Shown here: piece by piece, positions 44,341 through 57,242 of the stretch
How positions within the stretch are numbered: position 1 is the first letter of the stretch
Layout: the number at the start of each line of letters is the position of its first letter
From: Sipunculus nudus
Taxonomy: Eukaryota > Annelida > Sipuncula > Golfingiida > Sipunculidae
Assembly (NCBI GenBank): GCA_026874595.1
Contig: CM049311.1
Coordinates: 39,142,676 to 39,206,675, forward strand
DNA length: 64,000 nucleotides
Direction of reading: 5' to 3'
The notes under the pieces: model-generated
The model's input: the letters and a program-made list of their open reading frames with translations, nothing else
Told to the model about the DNA's origin: nothing
The model's database searches: none
Program-made: the position numbers and the translations under genes

Positions 44341-46955
44341 CAAGGGACCTATGGGTCACGACGCTCAGCTGTTATATATGATAAAAAAATATTATTTAGA
44401 AATGAGGCACATGCTGGTTTTGTGTGGTAATAAATATAAGCTGTATTATGAGTTGTTGTTGTTTAGCTTATGTATGATTTTGATAGTACCTTTGGAGACA
44501 GGGAAGAGGATTGATTTCATTTATTTTATTAACAAATGGAGTACTATTGTCACACAGATTTTGACTTGGCCATATAACTTATAAGCAGAACATATAATAT
44601 AAGAGTTTAACTATTTATTAAAAAAAATTACAAATATTGTCCCAAATATAATTTTTATAAAAAATAATAAGAGAATCATATGATTTTTTTAAATGAAATA
44701 TAACTGATATGATTATTAAAATAATATTAAAGAATATATTCATGAATGCATTCATGAATACATTTTGAAAGTATTTGCCTGAATTACCTGAATTCCTATT
44801 CTTTATGCAAGAAATTTTATAATGGAGTACATAATCATATTCGTATTTAAATACAATTACAAAGTATTCGCACCATGTCTGGTATTTATTCAGTTTCACC
44901 AACCAATGATGTTGAGAATCCAGAATATACAAAATTCACACATTTAAATAATGATCATAAGTACCTGGTTTTATGGCTTTTATTTATATTAAAAAATAAC
45001 TGTAAAAAATTCATTTTTGGACTAATTTCACATCAATGTACACACTAGACACAGTAGGAATCTAGATTAATATTATCAACTGCATCTTTGTCTATCATTA
45101 ATTTCCTTCATATGATCCCTAATGATTAGTAATGAATAATATGATTTACTTCTTTATCATTAAAATTGAACTGAAAAATGCCATAGGTGACTGCATGGTG
45201 TTATTTGGAATATGTGACATTCTACCCATCGATACAAGATTCTTATAACATCAGTAACTGCAAGTTAATTTCCTGTTATTATAAACTAACAAATTCCTTT
45301 TCTATTTTTCTTTAATTTGTTATTAAAAACCAATAAAAATTTATTAATTTATTGTTTATTGTTATGTTGTTGGTTAAAACTACTAGATGAGTTGGGTTGG
45401 ACACCTGGATCAACTGTGGCTGGCCATAAGCTGCCTGGATTCCTGTATGCCTCGCCTCAAGCGTGCATAATTTGATGAAAGGTCAACAAGGTCAACATAC
45501 AGGTGACTCAAGAGGGGCTGGAGAGAGCCAAAGTCTGACAGGGTCTCATAAAAAACATTAATAAAAGCTACAATTTTTGGCCAATTTCTTTCAGCTTTCT
45601 AAACTAAAAAGCTGAAATCCTAATGTGTGCATGATATGAAAATTATATCAACAGTGCTCACAGGACACAAACGTGCCATGGTCACAGTTGGGCAAAATTT
45701 AAGGTACTAATTTTATATTTATACTAATAACTTATAAAATTTAAAAAATTCAGAACTAATTTTGGGTATTCAATTGAATCTTGATAAAATAATGTTACAC
45801 CCCTGACAAAAAAATCTCTAGCTTTAGCAATGCCCTTGTTAAGGGAGTAAATATATTTCTTGATTTTTTACAAAGTGCATTATGTTTGGGCCCATAACTT
45901 AAAACAATTACGCAATACTGACATCATTCTGGCATGTGCATAGAGAATGAAAAATATGTATATTATTTATGATTAAAGTCAGATCAGTGGTTTTGATATT
46001 AGGCAGTCTTGAAGTGTAACAATGGGTTTTTAATGGAAAAATGAAGTTTTTCATTAATATCTCGAAGAAATGCAGTCCTAGTGACCAAATTCTTGGCATG
46101 GTAGGGGATTTTGGAGACATCTAACTGTATGCCGAATTTAAGGAACTTAGAGCTGAAGCTGGGGAGCTGAGCTCTTGCAAACTGCATAACACTAGCTTGA
46201 TGTAAACAATATGTTACATGGTGCTTGAAAACTTATTAAAATCTACAGTTTTTGATCAACTGGTTTCAAATTTTTGGTGTTAACAGTTGAAATGCTAACA
46301 AAAACATGCTGTGAAAATTAAATCCACAGTACTTACAGGAAAAAAACGTGTCAAGGTCAAAGGTGGGCAAAATTTAGGGTACCAATTTTTTATTTTTATT
46401 AATATTTTAGAAAATTTAAAAGATTTTCATCTAATTTTGGGTATACAATTTAATTTTGATTAATTAAAGTTATATTAATGGAAAAAAGGTCGATAGCTTT
46501 AACATTTTTTGTGTTAAGTGATCAAATATCTTTCCTGATTTTTTACAAAATGCATTATGTTTGGGCCCATAACTTTTTTAAATTAAATAATACAGACATA
46601 ATTTCTGGCATGTACATAGGAACTATATAGAGGAATATTTATGGTAAATATGAGGAAAAACAGATGAGTGGTTTTGATATTAGGCAGTCCTGAAGTGTGA
46701 AAATAGGTTTTTAATAAAAAATTGAGGTTTTTCCTTAATTTCTCAAAGGAACGAAGTTGCAAAGACCCAGTTTTCGGCTTGGTAGGAGATCTTGGGGACA
46801 TCTAACATTATGCCGAATTTTGGATTCCTAGGTCTTACGGTTTCAAAACGTGCCACATCTACGGACGGACGGACGGACGGACGGACAGACGGACGGACGA
46901 AGGACAATGGACCACGACTATAGCTCAGATGACTTATAGTCAGCTGAGCTAAAAA
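44341..46955 (-). mobile_element. Family E element or element pair
   Basis: The left end is CAAGGGACCTATGGGTCACG then CGCTCAGCTG. The right end is GACTTATAGTCAGCTGAGCT and AAAAA. Within it, 45640-46190 and 46210-46900 are two copies of the same ~650-bp body ('cctgattttttacaaa', 'ggttttgatattaggcagtc', 'tcattaatatctcgaag' type phrases). A (GGAC)n tract lies at 46861-46896. The left half (44370-45380) is plain AT-rich DNA. It may be two elements rather than one. Confidence 0.4.
46861..46896. repeat. (GGAC)n simple repeat near a family E 5' end
   Basis: Repeated 'ggac' with one 'agac'. Comparable (GTCC)n/(GGAC)n tracts sit next to the 5' hairpin in several elements here (near 1705, 23940 and 43685). 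Confidence 0.8.
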
Positions 46956-47154
46956 CATGGGAGAGCTCATCTCAGGGATCATTTCTGTGAAATATTAAAC
47001 AGTTTGGCTGCATGATTTTGGAGAAGAATATTTTCAGAGTATTTCTAGCTATCCCTGTAAAATGTAAGTTATTGCAGGTAGCACCACACAAAACATTTAC
47101 ATTCAGACAGATCTGTGACCATGTAAAAGGATTCTTATAAATCAGCATAATTAC

Positions 47155-47232
47155 CTGAGTATAAACTAGAGGAATACTAATCCAGTCGTAAGACAGGAGC
47201 AGACCAAGGGAACCCCTGAAGGATAACACTCC
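47155..47232 (-). CDS. BEST: Bestrophin, coding exon 5
   Basis: 26 codons in phase 0 (residues 213-238): GVLSFRGSLGLLLSYDWISI then PLVYTQ. Acceptor TATTTTCAG, donor GTAATT. The core YDWISIPLVYTQ is identical to human BEST1 and begins the third/fourth membrane region. The preceding part (GVLSFRGSLGLLLS) is the variable linker. Confidence 0.95.
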
Positions 47233-47770
47233 CTGAAAATAGAACAACACAGCATTTATCATTCAGGTCACAAGAGTCAAGGTCCCACAGCTATGAACAT
47301 GAAACATAGTGAATGGTTTGGTTTGCTCTTGTTCGATTTTTATGAATGATTAACACAATCTCAAACAAAATTTACAGTATCAATCGGTTATTTTATTAAT
47401 CTGTGGCCAATCAAAGATATATTGTCCAAATTTTTATTAGGGACTGCCTGGAGGGGTAATTTTGGCTTTATTGCATTCCGACCCAAAATGTGAGAAAATA
47501 AGATACACAAGCCCTTATTTTCTTAGCCTTGTTTGACTGTAGAAACAGCAAACTCTTAGGTATAAAAAAGTTAATATCAGAAAATATTTATTAAGTTGTA
47601 CAAAGACGATCGGACATTAGCACGTTTGTAGATGTTATAAATGAAAATAACAAGCAAATTAGCCTGCTTTGGGCTCATGTTGTCTCTCATGGTTGATAAG
47701 CAACCAAAATTATGAATGGGAGAAATCTTGAGGGTATATGAAAACTCAAACAGATCCACTATTAATTGTT

Positions 47771-47893
47771 GAGACAAATGCAGGCGATCTTAAAACTAAA
47801 ACACATTGAGAAATAGGACCAAAATCCACTATGACATGTGGAGACATCTGCAGGCGAACATAAAACTAAAACATATTGAGAAACAGGACCAAA
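47771..47893. repeat. 70-bp tandem duplication in intron 4
   Basis: 'gagaca' followed by 'tgcaggcga' and 'aaaactaaaaca' repeats at 47771 and 47841. The second copy is incomplete. Confidence 0.8.
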
Positions 47894-48408
47894 ATTTGAA
47901 AATTTTGTTTTTGAGCACGAGAGAATTCTTTTTCAGATAGATAGTTGAAAACCAATCCAGACCAGGGTATGCATGAGAGCAATCACTGACCCAAATTTGA
48001 TTGAAATCAGACAATATTTAGGAAAGTTATCGTACCGAAACGAAAACCTGACGGACAGACAGGCAGACAAACCCAAATCAATGTCCCACTTTCAGTGGAA
48101 GTGGAAGACAAAAAAGAGCAATGTGGCATAAATGATGACAAAATTCATCACTCCGCCACCAGATGACGTATCTCTGATTGGATCATCACCAACAAGGACT
48201 ATCCTGAAAATCAAGATGACCAGTACACCTGTGTTAATTGTCACCAAGCAGCAATGATTTGAGGAAACTCTCCTGTCATACAATAAACATTTAGTATGCA
48301 CAAAACAGTAGGAAGGAGGGGTATTTAGAAAGGATCTGGTCCATGCTTATATTGTCATATCCTGAGAAATTAATTTTCAATGAAAAACAATTTTTTCTGA
48401 TATATACA

Positions 48409-48976
48409 GGCCTAATCACACAGCTCATATGGTAAGGCCTAATCACACAGATCATATGTCAAGGCCTAATCACATAGATCATATGGTAAGGCCTAATCAC
48501 ACAGATCATATGGTAAGGCCTTATCACACAGCTCATATGGTAAGGCCTTATCACACAGATCATATGTCAAGGCCTAATCACACAGCTCATATGGTAAGGC
48601 CTAATCACACAGATCATATGTCAAGGCCTAATCACATAGATCATATGGCAAGGCCAAATCACATAGATCATATGGTAAGGCCTAATCACATAGATCATAT
48701 GGTAAGGCCAAATCACACAGCTCATATGGTAAGGCCTAATCACATAGATCAAATGTCAAGGCCTAATCACATAGATCATATGGTAAGGCCAAATCATATA
48801 GATCATATGGTAAGGCCTAACCACATAGATCATATGGTGAGGCCTAATCACAGAGATCATATGGTAAGGCCTAATCACACAGATCATATGGTAATTAAGG
48901 CCAAATCACACAGATCATATGGTAAGGCCTAATCACACAGATCATATGGTAAGGCCTAATCACACAGATCATATGG
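48409..48976. repeat. 27-bp minisatellite in bestrophin intron 4, ~21 copies
   Basis: The unit 'ggcctaatcacacagatc' plus 'atatggtaa' is 27 bases. The array is 568 bp with one 4-base insertion near 48896. Variants alternate gct/gat, cac/cat and ggt/gtc. Because 27 is a multiple of three, one + strand frame stays open for 167 codons (a nine-residue repeat). It sits antisense in an intron without a start context or flanking exon, so it is not called as a gene. Confidence 0.92.
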
Positions 48977-49176
48977 GTTAATAGTTTCACATATATTCAT
49001 GTCTCCCTTACAAATTACAAAATATTCATGTTACTTACTACTGTCTACTTTATATTTCAGTAAAGGTGTCAATTAATTTCTATTTCCAGCTTCAATTAAT
49101 TATTTGTTTTTGTTTGGGAGGGGGGGGGGGGGGGTCTTCTTTGCATGCTTCCTTATCAGAATTGTTTTATAGTTAA

Positions 49177-49801
49177 CTAGAATACAGACAGTCAACAAGC
49201 GACAACATGTATCCACTGAAATCAGAGTGGGACAAGTGCAGTGAGGCATGGATTGAGTGACAAGGGGAAATAGAGTGAGATGTGTTGCATATTAACATGG
49301 ATTTCTGCCATGTAAACATGAGTGTAGATGGCACCACCTGATATTTGAAAGAGAAAGCTATTAAAGATGTATATATATGCAAAATTTCAGGTGGATAAAT
49401 CAAACCACTGCTGAGATATGAGCGATTTTCCCCTAGGCAGATGAACAGATGGACACCATGCAAAAATGGTTGCAGGTGGCACCACCATTTTTGTGTACAT
49501 GTTATAAAAACTATCCAAGGGCTACATTTGTGCAAAATGTCTGCCCAATATATCAAAGAGTCCAAAGATATGTGGGTTAATGTGTCAAAACAGGCACAGA
49601 TGGACACACTGCAGAGAGGAAAGGTCAGAAGTCAACGCAAAATATTTCAGCACCAGTTCACGTTACCTGATAATGGTGTCAAGTTTTGGAAAAAATCTGC
49701 CCAGTGGTCTCAGAGTTCTATTCCAGACACAAATGCGGCAGTAGAGGCAGAACCCAGTCAAAAACAACAGTATCAGCACAACTTTGTTTCGGCAGATACA
49801 A
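49177..49801 (-). mobile_element. Family B element 1, diverged
   Basis: The left end is CTAGAATACAGACAGTCAAC and the right end is 'tttcggcagatacaa', older variants of the family B termini at 53677 and 59446. It contains two units with GGTGGCACCACC palindromes (about 49328 and 49476) and the closing phrase 'ctgcccagtgg'. It lies in bestrophin intron 4. It is non-coding. Confidence 0.6.
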
Positions 49802-50274
49802 ATAGCAAATCATGTGAATACATGTAATTGGGAGACTGATCAAGTCAACTGACAGATTCCAATAGACGTATTAGTCTGGTACTGTTTTGAAGAGTAAATT
49901 AACTCCGCCAAGAAGTATGTAGTACTCAGAAATGAAGTTTCATTCAAATGAAGTCTGAGCAGCAAGTCATGTAAAAATGGCTGCTGGTGACATGCCAATT
50001 CTGATCACATGACTAAATCCATTTACTGCTTACTGCACTTGGTTTCCTTTTTTATATGTTTGTGCTACACACACAGGGTGTTTGTGCAACACAAGCTAGC
50101 AGACAAATATAAAATGCGTAAAATGGGGAGAATGTGCTACACAAAATTGACCAGTCAAATACACCTAATGCCTCATACATAATTCATAAGATACTGTATT
50201 GGCCCCTCTATAATCAACAAATATTGCTGCAGAGGTACACAATTGTCTCCTGTATTATGAATACAAATGGTTAC

Positions 50275-50429
50275 CTTCATAATATACTGGAAGCTGAAGT
50301 CATCCCTGATTTGTCCATCAGTGCGTGCGTCTGCCAGGATATTGCATATCCAGTGGAATGGCACCCACCACTTTCCATGTGGTGTCTGGACCTCGTCGAT
50401 CATCTTAGCCTCGTCACAGGTCAACACCC
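50275..50429 (-). CDS. BEST: Bestrophin, coding exon 4
   Basis: The exon completes Gly161 and encodes residues 162-212: VLTCDEAKMIDEVQTPHGKW, WVPFHWICNILADARTDGQI, RDDFSFQYIMK. Acceptor TTTATTGTAG, donor GTAACC. It matches BEST1 FMTPAEHKQLE...WVPWVWFANLS...GGRIRDPILLQ. By direct numbering, residue 205, the cytosolic aperture of the pore (Ile in human BEST1), is Phe here. Confidence 0.94.
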
Positions 50430-50633
50430 CTACAATAAACAACAAGACCCGTGTAGGAACAATTTCTAACCTGGGACATACAATATATGTCTCAGGGAGG
50501 TTGCTCATGTGAAACTAACCAGTTTCACACAGGTTGCACAAGTGCATGGGTTTATTTTCAGCTAAAATTAAAAATATGAGGACAAAAAAAGGACTAGCTC
50601 ACCTGAGCATACTATACCTGGAGTACCGCCCTT

Positions 50634-50790
50634 GACCTTTAACCTCCTAGCTGTCTAATGTCCTTCACCTTTGATACCTCTCAGCTGTCTAGTGTCCTTG
50701 ACCCTTGACCTTTGCTAATCTCCTAGCTGTCTATGGTTCTTGTCCCTTAACCTCTCATCTAGCTGTCTCTCCTTGACCTTCCTGGGGTGG
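50634..50790. repeat. Degenerate ~45-bp minisatellite in intron 3
   Basis: Three to four copies of 'ctcctagctgtctaatgtcc' followed by 'ttgacctttgacc', with variable spacing. Confidence 0.55.
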
Positions 50791-52436
50791 GGATTATGTG
50801 GACTGACAACACTAACAGCATGGCAGTGGTTCATATGAGATTAAGATGTCTTTGGGAGCAGGGACCAATCGGGAAGCTTGTATGGCAACGAAAACCATGG
50901 CAACAGAAGATCAGTCACAGATTTTCTCATATCCTGCATAGAAAATTATTGGCTTTAAGATCCACTGAAATAAAATATAAGTGGTGCAGCTGGACACTAA
51001 AGGCAAACAAAATATGATCAACAGGGGCCCATGCTGGATGCTTCAATCACGCCTGTTGCAAAACAAAAGGTGCATTTAATTAAGTAAATCAAAGCCACAA
51101 AAGACAAATACATTACCACAATTTTTTGAATTTTTTTTTTCTTCCATTATGAAATTATCTATAGTTTGAATATATCAAATTAGGTTTTTACATTACTGAT
51201 GATGCCTTGTTCATAAAATTATTTCCTGAAATAAATATTTCAATACTGACAAAATACAGTCAAGCCCATTTTTTGTCATGTCGGTGGTGCATGCTTAAAT
51301 TATGAAAATAACCGGTAGGTGATATTATGCAGGCTTCAAAATCAATGTCCTACTGAGTCACAGAGGATGTGTTATGTCTCAAATGATATTAAATACATCG
51401 TCAATAAAAAGAAAACAGTAACGTTTATGAATATTTTTGTGTACAACGGCATATCAAATTACATTTATGTGACCTGATAATTTATATCCTGCAAGTTTAG
51501 TGCCACATGCCACAATAACTGACCAAAATCAGACTTGCTAACAGAAAGAGACAAATGTCTCAAATGTTCAAATGTCTGGAACTATGAAGCACAGTTATGA
51601 ACTTATGCATAGGCAAACTATTTTACTAGATAATTATTTCTCAACGACTTAAACTTCCATGAATGTCTTAATGATAGGACTGATTGGGAAGTGGGCATCG
51701 TCAAGCCATTGTCAACATTTGCAGCGATTGAGGTTATGGACCAGGTATCTCCTCACAAATTTACTCTTATAGGAGATTTCCAGTCCTAAAAAACGTTAAC
51801 AGCTCTTGCTTCATATCATCTAGGAGAAATGTCACAGCGGTGTAAACAGAGGCCTCTTAAAGCTCAGGAGTTCATTATGTATGACATATGATGGCAAACA
51901 TCGCCATTGTTAACATACAAAGAAAGGCAATGATCTTGACTTTGTGATATCATAAAACATTAATTTGCTAAGTGACGGGGAGTGACCCACAAGCATCACT
52001 ACACTTGCCTGCTGTGCACAGGTGGAAGATTTGATTGTTTGATACACCTGACGAATTACAGGCGCTTGGACTCGTTGATCAGTGTCCGCATGTGATGTTA
52101 TATTAACTGCGATTAGTATCACTGCCAAAGATTCCAAGCATGACAATAAACAGGATTATGACAATAATTTCATGATATTAAACAGTCAGATTTACCAATG
52201 TTGATATAGGAAATGGTTTGGGATTTCAGATTTGTGTTTAGAAACAGGATTTTCCATTAACCATTATGGCACAAAGTGGGCTAGACTGTACTTATTATTT
52301 TCCATTACTGACTGCATCCTTAGTATAATACTGTATTTACTAGGTGGTAATATTTTAAGTGTACACAAGGGAAAATGATGAATCTGTCCACAGTCTTGAA
52401 AAACAAGACCATGCCCCCCATGAAGAAGTAACTTAC
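50791..52436. other. Remainder of bestrophin intron 3, nothing recognised
   Basis: AT-rich intron sequence without repeat termini or coding frames that I recognise. The intron as a whole is 50430-52436. Confidence 0.4.
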
Positions 52437-52603
52437 CTGCTTCCTGGAGATGGCCGACTGTTGGGAACCTTTTCTTGACGGAGACACTGGTTGCCTGGAA
52501 GACCAGGAGACTGGAGAGACTGAGGTAGCGTACAATTGTCCTCCTGATCAGTCGACTCTTTTCGTCAAATCCTTCAATCATGGTACTGATGGTCATCATT
52601 ATG
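52437..52603 (-). CDS. BEST: Bestrophin, coding exon 3
   Basis: It completes Asp105, encodes residues 106-160 and leaves one base of Gly161. It opens IMMTISTMIEGFDEKSRLIR and continues RTIVRYLSLSSLLVFQATSV to SVKKRFPTVGHLQEA. Acceptor ATCCTTTGCAG, donor GTAAGT. The pattern GFDE.sRLIRRTIVRYLSLSSLLVFQATSVSVKKRFPT follows BEST1 ([38 protein letters not shown]). It is the cytosolic part between the second and third membrane regions. Confidence 0.95.
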
Positions 52604-52751
52604 CTGCAAAGGATGAAAAATATACAACTACACTATGGAAAGATTGCACAATTATTAAATTTTATTTCAAGGAATAGATACATGGTGTGTATGTGAGGCC
52701 TGGTCCAGTCCAACAAAACACCAAAACATTTTTTTATAAATCAAATGAAAA

Positions 52752-53040
52752 CAAGGGACCTGTGGGACAAGGCACTCAGCTGAAAATGTTTCTGGATATA
52801 TTTGTATACAATCCTTGTGGCCTGTTGACTGTGCACTTTTATGGACTACATGAAAGATGCAGCGTCTCTCATGATCATAAACATGTATTTTTAAAGGTTC
52901 CAGTATTTCAACTAAGTTACTGTAATAGGCATGTAAATATATCCACTGGGTCTGACTGGGAACTAACAAAACTGTAAATTATAGAATAATGGACATGAGA
53001 TGAAGCATAATAAACATCTTTAATTAAATGCATGGGGGGG
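52752..53040 (-). repeat. Family E 3' end fragment in intron 2
   Basis: CAAGGGACCTGTGGGACAAG followed by 'gcactcagctgaaa' is a diverged inverted family E 3' terminus. The matching 5' end was not found. A G run lies at about 53034-53046. Confidence 0.4.
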
Positions 53041-53676
53041 GGGGGGAAAGAAGGTGGGAATTTGACCTTGGGAGTAAAATCTAAAATAATATCAAATGGA
53101 GATAAAACCTGAGAGGAAATATAGTCCATGGTTGTTGGTATGATTGATTTCTATTGATGAGTAAGAAATTGTTGCAAATAATATTATCTGATCTGACCAT
53201 GCGTTTCCTAATGTTGAAACTGAAGCACCCAGTGAGGGACTTGTGAACATATACAAGATATATAGTATTAGCATGATCATTGGTTGGCATTTTGATAAGC
53301 TGTTGACAGTTTAGCAAATATACACATTTGTTTAATTATATCTATAAAATATTTACAGGTGCAATTTAACTAATGTCCCCAATCCACAGGTTCAAGGACT
53401 CGACAAAAAAGCTGATCATTTTAACTTCCATTCTACTGAGGCAGGAAAATAATATATGATGTTTCTATTAGAGCTTACTTTTTTTATTTTACTTATTTTC
53501 TTTATTCAGTTATAATGTTTTGCAGTTGCAGTTTAACAAACATTCTCAGTCCACAGGTGCAAGGATTTGAGGGGGGGGGGGGGATATTAACATCTCTGCA
53601 TATACATACAGGTTATGAAATTTAATTCAAAATGCTTAGAGGAATAGAAGTTGTTCACCATTTTATAATATTTAAA

Positions 53677-55135
53677 CTAGAATACAGGTAGTCGACAAGC
53701 GACTTAATGTGTATCCGCCTAAATCAGAGTGGAACGGGTGAAGTGAGGCATGGATTGAGTGGCAAGGGGAAATAGAGTGAAGTGTTGCATATTAGCATGG
53801 ATGTCTGCAGCCAAATTGTGTATGTAGGTTGCCCCCCCTACCACAAAATCCAGAAAGCCGTCCAAGTTGTATACATATGCAAAATTTAAGGCAGATAAGT
53901 CAAACCACTACATGTATATGAGTGATTTTAGTGATTAGTGGCAGACAAACAGATGGACGCTGAGCAAAAATGGTTGCAGGTGACGCCACCAGTTTTGTGT
54001 ATGATAAAAAGCTATGTGAGAACTATAAACATGCAAAACTTCGGCCCAATTGGTCAAACGGTTCCCAAGATATGAGCTTGGATGTCTGCTGCATAAACTA
54101 GAATGCAGGTGGCGCCAACTTTCATAAAATCAAGAGAGCTGTCGGGGATGTATAAACCTGCAAAATTTTAGGCAGATATGTCAAACCACGGCCGAGATAC
54201 AAGTGATTTTATCCCATGGCAGACAAACAGACAGGAGCTGTGCAAAAATGGCTGCAGGTGGCACCATCAGTTTTGCATATGATAAAGAGCTATGTGAGAT
54301 CTATACACATGCAAAATTTTGGCCCAAGTGGTCAAACAGTTCCCGAGCTTGGATGTCTGCAGTGTAAACGTGAATGTAGGTGGCGCCACCTGTCATAAAA
54401 TCAGAAAAGCTATCCAGGATGTATAAGCATGCCAAATTTAAGGTGAATTAGTCAAGTCACTGCAGAGATATGAGTGATTTTAACCCAAGGCAGACGAACA
54501 GATGATCACTGTGCAAACATGGTTGCAGGTGGCACCAATTTTTTCTTTGTGTATGTTATAAAGCTCTCCAAGGGCTACATTTGTGCAAAAAAATTTTCCT
54601 GATCGGTCAAACGGTTCCCGAGATATGAGCTTGGATGTCTGCAGCATAAAAGTGAATGTAGGTGGCGCCACCTTTCATAAAATCAGAAAAGCTATCCAGG
54701 ATGTATATGCATGCCGAATTTCAGGTGAATTAGTCAAGTCACTGCAGAGATAGGAGTGATTTTAACTCAAGGCAGACGAACAGATGGACACTGTGCAAAC
54801 ACGGTTGCAGGTGGCGCCACCATTTTTTGTGTATGTTATAAAGCTCTCCAAGGGCTACATTTGTGCAAAAAGATTTTCCTGATCGGTCAAACGGTTCCCG
54901 AGATATGTGGGTTTATGTGTGGAAACAGACGCACAAACGGACGCAGAGCGCAGAGGAAAGGTTAGAAGTCAAAACAAAATCGGGGCGCAGCAGTTCCAAT
55001 GTGACCCGAACATCATCCAGGGTTTTGTAAAATTCTGCCCAGCGGTTACGGAGGAGTTCTCCAGACACCTACGCGGCGGCGGCGGCGTGCAGCTGAAAAC
55101 ATAGTATCCACAAAACTCTGTTTTGGCGGATACAA
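53677..55135 (-). mobile_element. Family B element 2, complete, 1.46 kb
   Basis: In element orientation it starts TTGTATCCGCCAAAAC, forming a hairpin with GTTTTGTGGATAC (55104-55135). It ends GGCGGATAC (53711-53719), then AGTCG-CTTGT-CGACT (53690-53704), nine bases and CTAG (53677-53680) before TTT. GTATCCGCC/GGCGGATAC is the subterminal inverted repeat. The body has alternating units of ~130 and ~140 bp, each with a GGTGGCGCCACC-type palindrome (about 53989, 54108, 54378, 54529, 54660 and 54810) and phrases such as 'aaacggttcccgagatatg'. It lies in bestrophin intron 2 and codes for nothing. Confidence 0.72.
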
Positions 55136-55710
55136 TAATAGGCAGAGCGATGGAAACAAAAGCCAATCACTTTATTTCCCATTCTACTGAGGCTGGAAAA
55201 TAATGTACAAATGTTTGCATTAGAACCTCATTTTTTAATAACATCATATTTTTTTTCAAGTTTTACTGTATTACATATATTTCTGAATATACAAGTTTAT
55301 TCACAATTCTAAACTGCATAAACATTTATCCTTAAATTGGTCAGATAGCATCATATTATGGACACAAATGTATAATTTTTATTACTAACAAAAATATGTT
55401 TTATTAATTTGCAAAACAATAAATATCTCAAATTAACACTTGATTCAGAATTTACAATTCTAAATTATACCTTTATTTATAATCATGCAGTTTCTATGGC
55501 TATTCAAAAGATCTTGACAAAGCTGTTTTATGTTATCTAAGGTTTGTATCCTTGAGGAAATGTTTGCTTTGCACAGTACCACTTGAAGGATATGATAACA
55601 ATCTTTCATATAAACAGCAAACATATAGTGTATAATTTTAAAATTAAAATAATAAGTTAAAGTTTCCAAAAGATACATATTAAACTAAGGCAAAAAGGAA
55701 CTGTACTAAC

Positions 55711-55845
55711 TCATCTGGCCAAGGAATGGCAAGGAACTGGTTCCACCATCTTGTGACAACAATTGAGACGTAGAACCCCAGCACAAAGGACAGAGGAATC
55801 AGATTCGTGAAAGCTTCACAGTGAAGCGCGATCTGTTCAAATAAC
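55711..55845 (-). CDS. BEST: Bestrophin, coding exon 2 (pore neck)
   Basis: It completes Arg60 and encodes residues 61-104 plus two bases of Asp105: LFEQIALHCEAFTNLIPLSF, VLGFYVSIVVTRWWNQFLAI, PWPD. Acceptor TTTTCTTTTCAG, donor GTTAGT. It is the second membrane helix, which lines the neck of the pore. Ile76, Phe80 and Phe84, the three gating residues of BEST1, fall at exactly these numbers. TRWWNQ and PWPD are family signatures. Confidence 0.97.
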
Positions 55846-57242
55846 CTGAAAAGAAAAGGAATTATATAGCATACAAGTGTGAGTGTTCAGGTGATTAGTG
55901 TATCTGAGTATGTGTCTGGTGCCCCATGTTCACAACTAAATCTGATAGCTCATGAGCTCCAGGCTTCAGCGCAATGCAGGACATTCATTTAGAGTAAAGT
56001 AGGGGCCTATTCCATTGTCTGACGGGTATTAAATTTAAAATTAAAGATGAACTCTTGAAACTTCCATGAAAAATAAGCCAAAGTTTCAATCCAATGGTGC
56101 ACAGGTAGTCAATTTTACTTATATCACTACATTGATAACATGTTGGGGGGTGGGGTGGAATGGATATCTATTATAATCCAAACATGTCCAACAACAGCAG
56201 CTGCTAGCAAATCGGATGAACTAGAGCCTTTGAAATGACAAAAGATGGTGTTGGTCACAAGCTCTCACCAACAAAGTCTAGGGACTTTCTCCTTCAAATT
56301 ATGACCATTGATCCCCTGGTCATACAATTTTCAGTTTCACTAAGGCCAGGAGATAATTGGAGAGCTAATTTTTTCTGAACTGGGTATACCCTTTTTCCAA
56401 CAAATAAATCACATTTATTTCATAAAATCGAAACAAAAAACATGGTGCATAATAACCATGGAAGCAAATTTTTCCGACAATTTTCTATTGCTGTAGTTGG
56501 AAGGCTGAAAGACCACTAAAATAGTGTGTTCAGCAATAATTAATAATTTTTAAGTAGATGAATAGTACTGTTTTAATTTTCAATAAGATAATATCAAGTT
56601 TGATCTTCTTTATTGGTTTCATTTTAAAATACAATTGTAACAATCTACTTCTGTGCTAGATCTAGTGGACTTTGGTGTCGGTCTGACTCATTCTCAATAA
56701 TTCACTACTATATCAAACCAGTAAATATTCCAATGATAACAGAAATATAATATATATGATATTTATATTATGTATACTATCAGATTTTTGCCAGAAACAA
56801 GGTGCTTATTATACACATGGTTATTTTTGGGGAGAAAACAAAATTAATACAAAGAAGTTGGTTACTGTCATGTATGGCCCACTGAAGCGGGAAGTAATGC
56901 GCGCTATATGTCATGGATGTGTCAAGCGAGAGCAGAAGAGTTGGTTGTTTGACCGCTGCCACCATGTCATGTTTGTAACCACATCAGATAACTGCACATT
57001 GAATCAAGATGGGAACTTTGATGTTTTTATTGCCTGCTAGACATAACATGCTACGGCTCTCCCGCGTTCATACATACCGTCCTCCCGTACCTCACAACAC
57101 CCACGACAACGGGTCCTACCCGTACCAACATAATACGGAGTATTCCGTACCAATATATAATCACTATAACATAATATCAACTCCATAATATCACTACAGT
57201 TACAACAGAATTATCTGAGCTATTTACATACTAGGTACATAC
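55846..57242. other. Bestrophin intron 1, nothing recognised
   Basis: A 1397-bp intron. A slightly GC-richer patch at 57045-57160 contains repeated 'cccgtacc' and the near-palindrome TACGGAGTATTCCGTA. No repeat terminus or coding frame was recognised. Confidence 0.4.

Noticed and set aside
48429-48932. 167-codon open frame with nine-residue repeats
   Set aside because: It is a by-product of a 27-bp minisatellite inside a bestrophin intron on the opposite strand, with no splice or start context.
48409-48976. CRISPR-like array
   Set aside because: Contiguous 27-bp units without spacers, in animal DNA; it is a minisatellite. The same holds for the 35-bp and 43-bp arrays.
50173-50512. Open frames on the + strand opposite bestrophin exon 4, and the - strand extension beyond the exon
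   Set aside because: Only 50275-50429 on the - strand fits the bestrophin splice sites and family; the rest is intron or antisense shadow.
56756-57040. 94-codon + strand frame in bestrophin intron 1
   Set aside because: It has no recognisable domain and no splice support, and sits antisense in an intron.
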